Shown here one piece after another: positions 1 through 8,947 of a stretch of 64,000 bases of DNA. Under the pieces are notes generated by a model, which was given only the letters and a program-made list of their open reading frames with translations, did not search any database and had not been told where the DNA came from. The position numbers and the translations under genes were made by a program. Position 1 is the stretch's first letter; each line of letters begins with the position of its first letter. The stretch is taken from contig OZ251994.1 of the NCBI GenBank assembly GCA_965246925.1, positions 682,001-746,000 of the forward strand, written 5' to 3'. The DNA is from JANPPS01 sp965246925 (GTDB lineage Bacteria > Pseudomonadota > Alphaproteobacteria > Acetobacterales > Acetobacteraceae).

Positions 1-197
1 AACAGAGACGACCGGGGCACGTCCGGAGCCTCTTCGCCCATTTCGGGATCGCGCCAAAACTGCTTGACCCGGCGCTTGGTCTCAGGATGTAGGAGGTGGA
101 AGTGCACCCCCTCCCCCTCGCTCGTGGCCTTGATCATCGCGACCGGACAGGTCACCAACGAAAGCCGGAGGTGACCCTCCCAAATCGGTCTCGCCAT
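1..197 (-). CDS. ku: Ku protein, non-homologous end joining (5' part only)
   Basis: Bacterial Ku binds DNA double-strand ends as a homodimer and recruits the ligase LigD. Only the first 65 codons lie in the window; the frame is open to base 1, so the rest is outside. The N terminus reads MARPIWEGHLRLSLV, matching the family opening MARPIWxGxIxFGLV, followed by VHFHLLHPETKRRV, another region typical of bacterial Ku. An AAGG about 10 nt upstream supports this ATG. LigD lies 2.1 kb upstream on the same strand, which supports the call; a GGDEF-EAL gene separates them. The DNA-binding bridge and C-terminal tail cannot be judged. Confidence 0.88.
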   Translation of the reverse strand, partial: MARPIWEGHLRLSLVTCPVAMIKATSEGEGVHFHLLHPETKRRVKQFWRDPEMGEEAPDVPRSSL

Positions 198-214
198 GGT
201 TCATCTACCTTGCT

Positions 215-238
215 AGGCCAATATAACGAGACTGGCCT
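215..238. other. inverted repeat upstream of ku
   Basis: AGGCCA at 215-220 and TGGCCT at 233-238 form a perfect 6-bp stem with a 12-nt loop in the 83-bp gap between the GGDEF-EAL stop and the ku start. There is no long T tract on the minus strand after it, so an operator or attenuating hairpin for ku is as likely as a terminator. Function is unproven. Confidence 0.3.
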
Positions 239-280
239 TTACAGGTTGCTTCATTGAAAATGCAGTGAACAAATAAAGTA

Positions 281-2236
281 TTACTGTGATGCAGCCCGGT
301 AAGCCAATGAGTTGTGTAGGTTTTTCACGATCGGGGCTGTCACGTCCGCATAGGACGTAATGGGCAGCGGACGCCCGATCAGATAACCTTGCAGTTCATT
401 GCACCCCTCTTTCCGTAGTGCATCGGCCTGTCCAGGCGTCTCCACTCCTTCTGCAATCACGGGCAGGTTCAGACCCCGGCCAAGGCCCAGAACGGCGCGG
501 ATGATAGCGTCGGCACCGTCATTCCGTCCGAGGTCGGCCACGAAACCACGATCGAGCTTGATCTTGTCGAACGGAAAAGCGCGCAAGCTCGCCAAGGAGG
601 AGTAGCCCGTGCCGAAATCATCCATTGCCAGCCTGACACCCATGGCCCGTACTTTGTGCAACGACGTGATGACGTGATCGGGCTGGTGGGTGTGTGAGGC
701 GCTAGCGTTAGAAAGCAGCACACTCTCCGTCACCTCAAGCTCGAGCCGTGCCGGGTCTAGGCCGGATTGCTGCAAAGAAGCTTGCACCAGTGCAGGCAGG
801 TCATCTTGCTGTATCTGCAACGCTGACACGTTGACCGCGATCCTAAGCGGAACGGCCCACGTAGCGGCCTCCATACAAGCTTGCCGCAATACCCAGGCGC
901 CGATGTTGACAATCAGGCCCGTCGCCTCTGCAACCGGAATGAATACCCCCGGGGACACTGTGCCCCGCTCAGGATGCTGCCAGCGCAACAGCGCCTCGAA
1001 ACCTAAAACGGCGCGGCTCCCGGCATCAGCTTGCGGCTGGTACGCTAGGCTCAGTTCACCCCGAACCAGCGCAAGCCTTAAATCCTGCTCCAATGCACGG
1101 CGCTCCCGATGCTGCCCATCGAGCCCGGGCTGAAAGAAAGCATAGCCGTTGCGGGCTCCTTCCTTCACGCGCGTGCGGGAGGTGTCGGCCGCGGCAAGCA
1201 ACGCCGATGTCTCACCGTCACCCAAGCCTGGCGCGATGTCGTCTGGAAATAGCGCAATACCCACCGACACGGTCACCGCTGCCTCGACCGAACCAAGTTT
1301 GCAAGGCTCCCCTAATAGGGAAACCAGGCGTTCAGCCATACGCCTTGCATCTTCCGGGCCTTCCAGTGCCGCCTGCAGGACGACGAACTCATCCCCGCCG
1401 AGCCGGGCGACCGTGTCACCCTCACGGACGTGCTGACGAATGCGTCCGGCCAACTCGACCAAAAGCTGGTCACCGACAGCGTGGCCGTGCAGGTCGTTCA
1501 CCGTCTTGAATCCATCGAGGTCCAACGCGTGCACTGCCAGCCGCTGGCCGCGCCGCCGGGCCAAGATTATGTTTTGCTTCAGTTGTTCCGTTAATTGCAC
1601 CCGGTTTGCCAGCCCGGTCAGGGCGTCAAACCGGGCGAGGTAGCGCAAGTGCTCGAGCGCGCGCTTCCTTTCCGTGATGTCTTGGACTACTCCGCGGATC
1701 GCCACCACCGTGTCAGCCCGGTCACGCTCACTCCGCAGTTCCGTCCGTCGCCAATGAACGGTCCCGTCCGGCAAGATAGTCCGGAACTCGAGATCGCACG
1801 CGGCGCCGGTCTGCCCGATCCTCGCATACGCCGCCTCGACCTCCGGACGGTCCTCCGGATGCACGAGCAGAAGCGCTCCCTCCCAGGTCGGCATGAAAAC
1901 GGAAGGATCCGTGCCGAACAGCTCATGCAGTTCCTCCGACCACACGAGAGCCTGGCTTCGCACGTCCAGCCGCCACATCCCGATCCGCGCGATGTGGTTC
2001 GCAAGCCTGAGGTCCAGCTCCCGCCCTGCTGACTTGCCTGCATCCCGCAACGTCCGGTTCACCAGCGTAGCCAACCGCCGCCCCAGTGGATCCTGCGCCA
2101 AGGCCACCGGCCTACCCGGTGCCGCCCCCGTGATACGCGCATCCAGCTGCGCACAGACTCGCTTCACGTCTCCTATCAGAGCTGCGCGCTTACGGCGCAA
2201 AGCCGGCTCAAGGTCAGGACGGGGGCGCGCACGCAT
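281..2236 (-). CDS. PAS-GGDEF-EAL cyclic-di-GMP enzyme
   Basis: Cytoplasmic c-di-GMP signalling protein of about 651 aa with no membrane segment. In order: a short N-terminal helical part, a PAS/PAC sensor (about residues 73-190, ending in QDITERKRA), GGDEF (280-284 intact, with the RxxD inhibitory site REGD at 271-274) and EAL (FEALLRW, 414-416; later DDFGTGYSSL and AEGVE, which hold metal and catalytic residues). Both active sites look intact, so it could make and degrade c-di-GMP. I chose the ATG at 2236 because GAGG sits 7 nt upstream; a longer frame opens at 2344 but would overlap ligD. It lies between ligD and ku, an unusual place for such a gene. Confidence 0.9.
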   Translation of the reverse strand: MRARPRPDLEPALRRKRAALIGDVKRVCAQLDARITGAAPGRPVALAQDPLGRRLATLVNRTLRDAGKSAGRELDLRLANHIARIGMWRLDVRSQALVWSEELHELFGTDPSVFMPTWEGALLLVHPEDRPEVEAAYARIGQTGAACDLEFRTILPDGTVHWRRTELRSERDRADTVVAIRGVVQDITERKRALEHLRYLARFDALTGLANRVQLTEQLKQNIILARRRGQRLAVHALDLDGFKTVNDLHGHAVGDQLLVELAGRIRQHVREGDTVARLGGDEFVVLQAALEGPEDARRMAERLVSLLGEPCKLGSVEAAVTVSVGIALFPDDIAPGLGDGETSALLAAADTSRTRVKEGARNGYAFFQPGLDGQHRERRALEQDLRLALVRGELSLAYQPQADAGSRAVLGFEALLRWQHPERGTVSPGVFIPVAEATGLIVNIGAWVLRQACMEAATWAVPLRIAVNVSALQIQQDDLPALVQASLQQSGLDPARLELEVTESVLLSNASASHTHQPDHVITSLHKVRAMGVRLAMDDFGTGYSSLASLRAFPFDKIKLDRGFVADLGRNDGADAIIRAVLGLGRGLNLPVIAEGVETPGQADALRKEGCNELQGYLIGRPLPITSYADVTAPIVKNLHNSLAYRAASQ

Positions 2237-2315
2237 GAAGGAACCTCGGCGGTTGACCTTCTCAGGGTAACCGAGAGATCTTACTACTTCGTTAACGCGC
2301 CCGTACTCTAGCAAG

Positions 2316-4823
2316 CTAGAGCGGTAATGGCCGTGCAGCCGCAAGAAAATCGGCCCAAGGGTCGGCCCGCTTCAACAGGTCCGGAACCGTCCGGATAGTA
2401 TATCTCGCCGGATCGAGCTTCGGCCCAAGTTGCTTCCAATCGATCGGTACAGACACCGTGGCTCCCGGGCGTGCCCGCGGCGACCAGGCCGCCACAGCCG
2501 TCGCCGTCCGGTCGTTCCGCAAGTAGTCCAAAAAGATTTTGCCGACCCGGGCGCGCTTGGACATGACAGCCACGTACCGGTCCGGCGCCTCGGCGGACAT
2601 CAGTTCGCACAGCGACCGCGCGAACGCCTTCGCCGCGGGCCACTCTGTCTTAGGCACCAGAGGTGTCACGACGTGCAGCCCCTTACCGCCCGTTGTCTTC
2701 ACGAAACTCGCGAGACCTCGCGTAGCCAGGCGGTCCCGTACCTCCCGCGCTGCCGCGATCACCCGGGCAAAATCCAGCCCTTCATCCGGATCAAGATCGA
2801 ACACGAGGCGGTCCGGGCGCTCGATGTCCGAGGCTGGTGCCCCCCATGGGTGCAGCTCCAAGGCGCCAAGCTGCGCCAACGCCGTCAGTCCCTCGGCGCT
2901 GTCCACCATTAAATATGGCTCCTTCTCTGAGCGGACCGGAACGGCGTGGATCAGCGCGGACTGACCTCGCATGGCATGCCGCTGGAAGAACCGCATGCCA
3001 TGAATGCCGTCAGGCGCACGAACGATCGATACCGCGCGCCCGCCAACATACTTCAGCAGCTGCGATGCAACCGCGGCATAGTATTGAGCCAAGTCCCCCT
3101 TGGTCAGCCCGTCCTCCGGCCACAACAGCTTTTCCGGATGAGTAACTCTTACTGCGGCCTGAGTCGCTTTTCCTGTAGTCCTTGTTGGAGTGCTTGGTAT
3201 TTCGACATCCACCGCCGGTTTGTCTTGGCGGATGCCTTTGAACGATGCCTGGCGCAGCCTGCCTTCGCCCGTGTATCCTTCATAGGCGATCTCTGCCACC
3301 AACTCCGGCTTGACCCAACCCTCGGCTCCTTTCGGCGCAGTTGAGAACGGCGCCTTGTCGGTCTGCAATGCCCGGAGGCGGGTCATAAGCCCGTCCGAGG
3401 CGGCGCCGCTGACGCCAGACCCGACCCGGCCAAGGTACACCAAAGCTGGCCGATCCTCCCCATCTCCGCGGTAGGCGCCGACCATTAGGACCAATTGCCC
3501 GGCCGCCCCCCGGGCCCAGCCGCCGATTACGAACTCATCCCGGCCCCTACACTTGGCCTTCACCCAGGCCGCCTGCCGGCCCGAGGCATAGACCGAGTCT
3601 GCCCGTTTGGACACCACGCCCTCCAGACCAAGCTGGCAGGCCGACTGCAACACAGCCTCCCCCGGCACATCGAAGTGGCGCAAGTACCGCACTCCTTGCA
3701 ACGGCGCCGCCAACAATCGCTCCAGAGCCGCCTTGCGCTGCAGCAAGGGACGCTGACGCAGGTCCTCGCCGTTCCACAGTAGATCGAAGGCAAAGAACAC
3801 CAGATCCTGCGTCGCCTGCCGCTCGATAGCGCTTTGTAGCGCCGCGAAGTCCGGGTTGCCGTCCTTGTCTAAAGCGACAAGCTCACCATCCACCACCGTA
3901 TCGCCAAGCCGGGCCAACCCGGGGGCGGCACCGCGGAAACGATCCGTCCAGTCGTGCCCGTTGCGGGTATAGAGCGTCACCTTTCCGGAACGCACGTGCG
4001 CCTGGATTCGGTAGCCATCGAGTTTTAGCTCGTGCAGCCACCCGGCTGTGACCGGCGAGCGATCGGTCGCTGTGCACAGCTCGGGCGCGATGAAACCCGG
4101 CATGCCAGCTTTTTCCACCGGCGTCTTGCGGGCGCGCTTGGCAGGAATTTTCGGCTCACTGTCTGGAACCTGCTCCACGCCCTGAGCCACCTGCTCCAGC
4201 GTGCGGCCGCTCGCGACGGAGGTGTCCAGGTCGAGCAGCGCCGCCGCACTGCCGGGCCGGGCTGCGACATCTTTCTCTTTGATGAGCAGCCAACTGGTCT
4301 GCCGCTCACCCTCCTTACGCTTCAGCCGTATCAGGACCCACGCGCCCGTCATTTTTTCCGCTGAGACGCTGAACTTTAGTTCACCCCGGGCAAGGTCATC
4401 CTCGGCCGTCAGGCCTTTGCCATGGACGATATGCGTCCAGGTGCCCCGGTCCCATACGATAACCGTTCCCGCGCCATAGCTTCCTTTCGGGATAGAGCCC
4501 TCGAACGATCCATAATCGACCGGATGATCCTCGACCTCGACCGCGAGGCGCTTTTGCGACGGGTCCAGGCTTGGCCCCCGCGTCACCGCCCAGCTCTTCA
4601 ACACGCCGCCCAGCTCCAGCCTGAGGTCATAATGCAACCGGGTCGCGGCATGCTTTTGCACGACAAACAGGTGAGATGCGCTGTCGACGACGCGCCCTTC
4701 CGGCTCACGCGTGCGGCTAAAATCGCGCTTGGCTTTGTAGGCTCGGAGATCGTCCATGCTATGCAAACCAACCGGCGCGGGAAAAGTTCGGAGTTGCTGG
4801 CCCTTCCCCTCGTTCGGCTGCAT
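2316..4823 (-). CDS. ligD: multifunctional ATP-dependent DNA ligase LigD
   Basis: Repairs double-strand breaks with Ku by trimming, filling and sealing ends. The 835-aa protein has the three-domain order phosphoesterase (about 40-190, HYDLRLE and EDHPVDYGSFEG), ATP-dependent ligase (about 240-540, adenylation motif ELKLDG with catalytic Lys267, later VVSKRADSVY), and primase-polymerase (about 560-835, with DLDPDEGLDF carrying the metal-binding DxD). Length and order match the Pseudomonas-type enzyme. The start could instead be Met23 (MDDLRAYKAKRDF), where homologous sequence begins; neither has a strong ribosome-binding site. Its 5' end lies 32 bp from a divergent permease gene, so its promoter must overlap that gene. 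Confidence 0.95.
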   Translation of the reverse strand: MQPNEGKGQQLRTFPAPVGLHSMDDLRAYKAKRDFSRTREPEGRVVDSASHLFVVQKHAATRLHYDLRLELGGVLKSWAVTRGPSLDPSQKRLAVEVEDHPVDYGSFEGSIPKGSYGAGTVIVWDRGTWTHIVHGKGLTAEDDLARGELKFSVSAEKMTGAWVLIRLKRKEGERQTSWLLIKEKDVAARPGSAAALLDLDTSVASGRTLEQVAQGVEQVPDSEPKIPAKRARKTPVEKAGMPGFIAPELCTATDRSPVTAGWLHELKLDGYRIQAHVRSGKVTLYTRNGHDWTDRFRGAAPGLARLGDTVVDGELVALDKDGNPDFAALQSAIERQATQDLVFFAFDLLWNGEDLRQRPLLQRKAALERLLAAPLQGVRYLRHFDVPGEAVLQSACQLGLEGVVSKRADSVYASGRQAAWVKAKCRGRDEFVIGGWARGAAGQLVLMVGAYRGDGEDRPALVYLGRVGSGVSGAASDGLMTRLRALQTDKAPFSTAPKGAEGWVKPELVAEIAYEGYTGEGRLRQASFKGIRQDKPAVDVEIPSTPTRTTGKATQAAVRVTHPEKLLWPEDGLTKGDLAQYYAAVASQLLKYVGGRAVSIVRAPDGIHGMRFFQRHAMRGQSALIHAVPVRSEKEPYLMVDSAEGLTALAQLGALELHPWGAPASDIERPDRLVFDLDPDEGLDFARVIAAAREVRDRLATRGLASFVKTTGGKGLHVVTPLVPKTEWPAAKAFARSLCELMSAEAPDRYVAVMSKRARVGKIFLDYLRNDRTATAVAAWSPRARPGATVSVPIDWKQLGPKLDPARYTIRTVPDLLKRADPWADFLAAARPLPL

Positions 4824-4855
4824 ACTGACGCCAAGAAGTTTGCGGGAGGCTACCG

Positions 4856-5821
4856 ATGAGCGACGTCGTGACTGGGACAGTCCCGCATTCCTGGCAATGG
4901 TCAGCCCCTAAAGACAATTGGCTCATCCGCTTGTTTGACCATAAGGGCTTCCTCGCGGCCCTTTGCCTGTTCCCCGCCCTGGCTCTGTTACTGGTGTTTC
5001 TCACCTATCCGCTCGGCCTCGGCGTGTGGCTCGCCTTCACAGATACCAAGATCGGACGGGCTGGCGTCTGGGTCGGACTAGAAAACTTCGAAAGTCTCTG
5101 GCATGATCGCATTTTCTGGCTCAGCGTCACCAACACCCTGTTCTATACAGCGCTGGCGACTGCCGGAAAATTCGGTCTTGGCCTTTGGCTGGCTTTGCTG
5201 CTGAACCAGAACGTGCCTTTCAAGTCGCTTGTCCGCGCCATCATCCTGGTGCCCTGGATCGTGCCGACCGTTCTATCTGCCATCGCGTTCTGGTGGATAT
5301 ACGACCCGCAGTTCTCCATCATCTCATACGTCCTCAAGAACGCCGGCCTCATGCAGACCAATATCGACTTCCTCGGCTCCCCTTGGCACGCGAGGCTTTC
5401 CCTGATCTCCGCCAACATTTGGCGGGGCATTCCCTTCGTCGCCATCAGCCTTCTGGCCGGCCTCCAGACCATTTCACCCTCACTCTATGAAGCCGCCATG
5501 CTGGACGGTGCCACATCCTGGCAGCGATTCATTAAGATAACCTTACCAATGCTGATGCCTGTTCTCAGTGTGGTCCTCACCTTCTCCGTCCTGTTCACCT
5601 TCACCGACTTCCAGCTCGTTTACGCCATCACGCGCGGTGGCCCGGTCAACTCAACCCACCTCATGGCCACTCTCGCCTTTCAGCGCGGCATACCCGGTGG
5701 CCAGCTCGGTGAAGGCGCGGCGATCGCCGTCGCGATGATCCCGTTCCTCGTTGCCGCTACCCTCATCAGCTATTTCGGCCTGGCCCGCCGTAAGTGGCAG
5801 CAAGGCGAAGCCAATGACTGA
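4856..5821 (+). CDS. carbohydrate ABC transporter permease, MalF/UgpA type
   Basis: Inner-membrane subunit of a binding-protein-dependent sugar importer, 321 aa, with about six membrane helices. The EAA loop that docks the ATPase reads EAAMLDGATSWQRFIKITLP near residue 213. GGGAGG five to six nt upstream of the ATG is a strong ribosome-binding site. It overlaps the second permease by 8 nt, so the two are translationally coupled. Neither a substrate-binding protein nor an ATPase gene is adjacent: upstream is divergent ligD and downstream is msrA. Substrate cannot be read from the sequence. Confidence 0.9.
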   Translation: MSDVVTGTVPHSWQWSAPKDNWLIRLFDHKGFLAALCLFPALALLLVFLTYPLGLGVWLAFTDTKIGRAGVWVGLENFESLWHDRIFWLSVTNTLFYTALATAGKFGLGLWLALLLNQNVPFKSLVRAIILVPWIVPTVLSAIAFWWIYDPQFSIISYVLKNAGLMQTNIDFLGSPWHARLSLISANIWRGIPFVAISLLAGLQTISPSLYEAAMLDGATSWQRFIKITLPMLMPVLSVVLTFSVLFTFTDFQLVYAITRGGPVNSTHLMATLAFQRGIPGGQLGEGAAIAVAMIPFLVAATLISYFGLARRKWQQGEAND

Positions 5822-6686
5822 CAGCACAGAACGTCAGGGCGCACTATCCTGGGACAGTGTTCCCCGCAGGGTCGTTACCCTGTATATTCCTTTAGCCACA
5901 TTCATCTTGGTGCTGCTGTTCCCATTCTATTGGATGGCGGTCACGACATTCAAACCAAACAACGAACTCTACAACTATAAAGAGTTCAACCCTTTCTGGG
6001 TTCACTCCCCCACGCTACAAAACGTTAAAAAGCTTCTGTTCGATACCGACTACCCGCAATGGCTCATGACCACCATGGGCATCGCCGCCGCCGCGACCGC
6101 TATCAGTCTATTTGCCAGCGTGCTCGCCGCCTACGCCATTCAGCGTCTTCGCTTCAAAGGTAGCGAGTGGGTCGGCCTAGGAATCTACTTGGCCTACCTT
6201 GTGCCACCCAGCATCCTGTTCATCCCGCTGGCCACGATGGTCTTCAAACTCGGATTATTCGACACGCCTTGGGCCCTCATCCTCACTTACCCGACCTTTC
6301 TGATCCCGTTCTGCACGTGGCTGCTGATCGGCTACTTCAAGTCCATTCCCTATGAACTCGAGGAATGCGCCCTGATCGACGGCGCCACCCGCCTACAAAT
6401 CCTGCGCCGAATCACCCTGCCCCTCGCCGTTCCCGGCCTCATCAGCGCCGGCATCTTCGCCTTCACGCTCAGCTGGAATGAGTTCATCTACGCCCTCGCC
6501 TTCATACAATCATCCGAGAAGAAGACCGTGCCCGTCGCAGTCCTCACCCAACTCGTCCAGGGCGACGACTATCAATGGGGGGCGCTCATGGCCGGCGCCC
6601 TGTTCGGCTCCATCCCCGTGGCGATCCTCTACTCGTTCTTCGTCGAATATTACGTGTCGTCGCTCACCGGCGCGGTGAAGGAATAG
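5814..6686 (+). CDS. carbohydrate ABC transporter permease, MalG/UgpE type
   Basis: Partner permease of the preceding gene, 290 aa with six predicted membrane helices. The EAA loop reads EECALIDGATRLQILRRITL and the C terminus is the usual YYVSSLTGAVKE, close to MalG-family ends. The start MTDSTERQ at 5814 overlaps the stop of the upstream permease; a longer frame from 5751 lacks family similarity at its N terminus. The pair would need an ATPase encoded elsewhere, as shared MsmK/UgpC-type ATPases do in other bacteria (inference). Confidence 0.9.
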   Translation: MTDSTERQGALSWDSVPRRVVTLYIPLATFILVLLFPFYWMAVTTFKPNNELYNYKEFNPFWVHSPTLQNVKKLLFDTDYPQWLMTTMGIAAAATAISLFASVLAAYAIQRLRFKGSEWVGLGIYLAYLVPPSILFIPLATMVFKLGLFDTPWALILTYPTFLIPFCTWLLIGYFKSIPYELEECALIDGATRLQILRRITLPLAVPGLISAGIFAFTLSWNEFIYALAFIQSSEKKTVPVAVLTQLVQGDDYQWGALMAGALFGSIPVAILYSFFVEYYVSSLTGAVKE

Positions 6687-6739
6687 GCTTCACAAGCGCC
6701 CCGCCCATCGCCAAATCTCCGTCACAAGGAGAACCCAAT

Positions 6740-7282
6740 ATGGAACAAGCCACATTAGGCGGCGGCTGCTTCTGGTGCCTCGAGCCTGTGTTCACAGCGC
6801 TTCGCGGCGTGCAATCCTCAGTCTCCGGCTACGCCGGCGGCACCGTGCCCAACCCGACCTACGAGCAAGTCTGCGGCAAGCAGACCGGCCATGCCGAGGT
6901 CGTCCAGGTCACCTACGACCCGGCGGTCATCAGCTACGCCGACCTCCTTCGCATCTTCTTCACCCTGCATGACCCCACGACCCTGAACGCCCAGGGCGCT
7001 GACCACGGCCCGCAATACCGCAGCATCGTCCTTACCCAGTCGGACGAGCAGGCCGAAACCGCCCGCACCGTCCGGGCCGAGATGGACGCGCTCAGGATCT
7101 GGCCACATCCGATCGTGACCGAGATCGTCCCGCTGACCCAGTTCTGGCGGGCCGAGGACGAGCATCAGGACTACTACGCCCGCAACCCTTGGTCCGGCTA
7201 TTGCCGCGCCGTCATCTCGCCCAAGGTCGCCAAGCTGCGTAAGATCTTTCAGGACCGCCTGAAGGCGCCGCAAGCCGCATGA
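6740..7282 (+). CDS. msrA: peptide-methionine (S)-S-oxide reductase MsrA
   Basis: Reduces methionine-S-sulfoxide in proteins and free methionine, using thioredoxin. The 180-aa protein carries the catalytic GGGCFWCLEPVF at its N terminus, then YAGGTVPNPTYEQVC, TGHAEVVQVTYDP and AEDEHQDYY, all MsrA signatures. A C-terminal Cys in WSGYCRAV may be the resolving residue. AAGGAG at 6727-6732 fixes the start at 6740; the frame is open further upstream but without homology. The last codon overlaps the following aldolase start (ATGA). Confidence 0.96.
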   Translation: MEQATLGGGCFWCLEPVFTALRGVQSSVSGYAGGTVPNPTYEQVCGKQTGHAEVVQVTYDPAVISYADLLRIFFTLHDPTTLNAQGADHGPQYRSIVLTQSDEQAETARTVRAEMDALRIWPHPIVTEIVPLTQFWRAEDEHQDYYARNPWSGYCRAVISPKVAKLRKIFQDRLKAPQAA

Positions 7283-7881
7283 GGCATGAACTGGCCGAGG
7301 CATACCGCGCCCTCGGCCGGGAGCGGCTGATCGAGGGCAGCGCCGGCAACGTCAGCATCCGAAGCCAAGCCGGCATGCTGATATCGCCGACCAGGACCAC
7401 GCCGGAGCAGGTTACGCCCGAGTCGCTGATCGACATGGCGCTGGACCAGCCGGCGGCGGGCGCCAGTAGCGAATGGTTCTTCCACGCGGCGATCTACCAG
7501 GACCGCCCGGACGTTCGCGCCATCGTGCATACGCATAGTGACCACTGCACGGCGCTGGCCTGCCTCAATCTCGCCCTGCCGGCCTTTCACTACATGGTCG
7601 GCACGTTCGGCGGCGATGACGTCAGGTGCGCCCCCTATGTCACGTTCGGCACGCCCATGCTGGCGACGCTCGCGGTGGAGGCGCTACGGGACCGGAGCGC
7701 GTGCTTACTGGCCAATCACGGCATGATCGTCGCGGGCGGGACGCTTCAGAAGGCGATGGACGCCACCCGCCTGCTGGAACAGCTCGCGCGTCAATACTTA
7801 CTGTGCCTCGCGGCCGGTAGGCCCCGGGTCTTGACGACGGATGAAATGGCAGCCGCGCACGAGCGGTTCCGCAGTTACTGA
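7279..7881 (+). CDS. class II aldolase/adducin family protein
   Basis: Zinc-dependent aldolase fold of the L-fuculose-phosphate aldolase family, 200 aa. The family signatures are GNVSIR near residue 22, the zinc-binding HTHSDH near 78 and ANHGM near 148. It probably cleaves or epimerises a phosphorylated sugar, but the substrate is unknown. It overlaps msrA by 4 nt (ATGA), so the two are coupled. Its last 84 nt overlap the 3' end of a convergent methyltransferase gene, so about 27 C-terminal codons are shared antisense. Confidence 0.88.
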   Translation: MRHELAEAYRALGRERLIEGSAGNVSIRSQAGMLISPTRTTPEQVTPESLIDMALDQPAAGASSEWFFHAAIYQDRPDVRAIVHTHSDHCTALACLNLALPAFHYMVGTFGGDDVRCAPYVTFGTPMLATLAVEALRDRSACLLANHGMIVAGGTLQKAMDATRLLEQLARQYLLCLAAGRPRVLTTDEMAAAHERFRSY

Positions 7882-8682
7882 TCCCTGTTCGAACGCTGCC
7901 ATCATCGCCCGGCCGATCATGGCCGCGACGCCGGGCACGACGGCATTGCCGAGGGCTTGGAGGCGCCGGCGCCGGTCCAGCCCGCTGGAAACCCCATCAT
8001 CCATTCGGCAAACTCCGGATCCAACCGCCCACCCACTGCATCGTTCAGCTGGCAGGCCCGGCGCCGGCCCCGTTGCGCCGCCGACCCAGCTTTCCAATCT
8101 CGCGCCACCACAGTCGGCACGAACGGCTTCGGCCACCACCCACACCCGCTCCCGCCGGTGCGGCGCGCCGGCATGGCCAGCACCCACCACGACCGGCCAG
8201 CAGGCGTAACCGAGCGCCTCCAACTCACACATGACCCGGTCCGCGCCGCGGCTTCGGAGGCCAGGAACGTTCTCAACCACCACCCAGCGCGGTCCGCACT
8301 CGGCGACCAAGCGCGCCATTTCGGCCCACAGGCCCGACCGGGACCCGGCGAGCCCGGCGCCTCGCCCAGCCTGACTGATATCCTGACAGGGAAATCCACC
8401 GCAGAGCAGCGCCGGCCATGGCACTCCGTCGGCGTGTAAGCCCTTGCCGGTAAGGGTGCGGATGTCGGTATAGACGGGGATACCGGGCCAATGCCGGGCC
8501 AGCACGCGCCTGCAGAACTCGTCCTGCTCACAGAAGGCGATGGTCCGCATGCCCGCCCAGTGCAAGCCGAGGCTGAAGCCGCCAATACCGCTGAACACAT
8601 CGAGGACCGTCACCGCTTGCTGCATGCGCCCGCGGTAGATTTTCTTGGATGCAGCTTCAATAGCCGAAATGACTGGATTCAC
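7798..8682 (-). CDS. C5-cytosine DNA methyltransferase, orphan
   Basis: Transfers methyl from AdoMet to C5 of cytosine in a specific DNA site. Motifs appear in the canonical order: I DVFSGIGGFSLGL, IV GGFPCQDIS with the catalytic Cys, VI VVVENVPGL, VIII RRERVWVVA, X QALGNAVVPG. At 294 aa it is short, with a target-recognition region of only about 60 residues between VIII and X, as in phage-type enzymes. No restriction endonuclease or Vsr nuclease gene lies next to it. The start may be GTG at 8682 or ATG at 8625 (MQQAVTVLDVF). Recognition site unknown. Confidence 0.9.
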   Translation of the reverse strand: MNPVISAIEAASKKIYRGRMQQAVTVLDVFSGIGGFSLGLHWAGMRTIAFCEQDEFCRRVLARHWPGIPVYTDIRTLTGKGLHADGVPWPALLCGGFPCQDISQAGRGAGLAGSRSGLWAEMARLVAECGPRWVVVENVPGLRSRGADRVMCELEALGYACWPVVVGAGHAGAPHRRERVWVVAEAVRADCGGARLESWVGGATGPAPGLPAERCSGWAVGSGVCRMDDGVSSGLDRRRRLQALGNAVVPGVAAMIGRAMMAAFEQGSVTAEPLVRGCHFIRRQDPGPTGREAQ

Positions 8683-8947
8683 GAAAATGTGACCTGCGAT
8701 CCAGGATTACCGTGCCGCAAAGGTGCCGTATTTGCGCTCGGTTGGGTCGACAGACGTCGAGATTTGTTCAACGCTGTGAGACACCGTAGGGAGACTCGCA
8801 CCAATGCGACAGACGGAATTAGCCTACCGGAGACGTCCTGAACCGTTTTCACCGCAGATGAGCGTTGCGGCAACCATGTCGCTTGCCGTGCTATGCTGGA
8901 TTGGCGTGATCTGGTTCGTGCACTTTCTGATGCATTTCCACTAGCCG

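Noticed and set aside
8858..8944. 28-codon hydrophobic ORF (MSVAATMSLAVLCWIGVIW at its start)
   Set aside because: Could encode a tiny membrane peptide in the 265-bp gap between the methyltransferase and OmpA genes, but there is no ribosome-binding site and no way to test coding here. Nothing else was seen in that gap.
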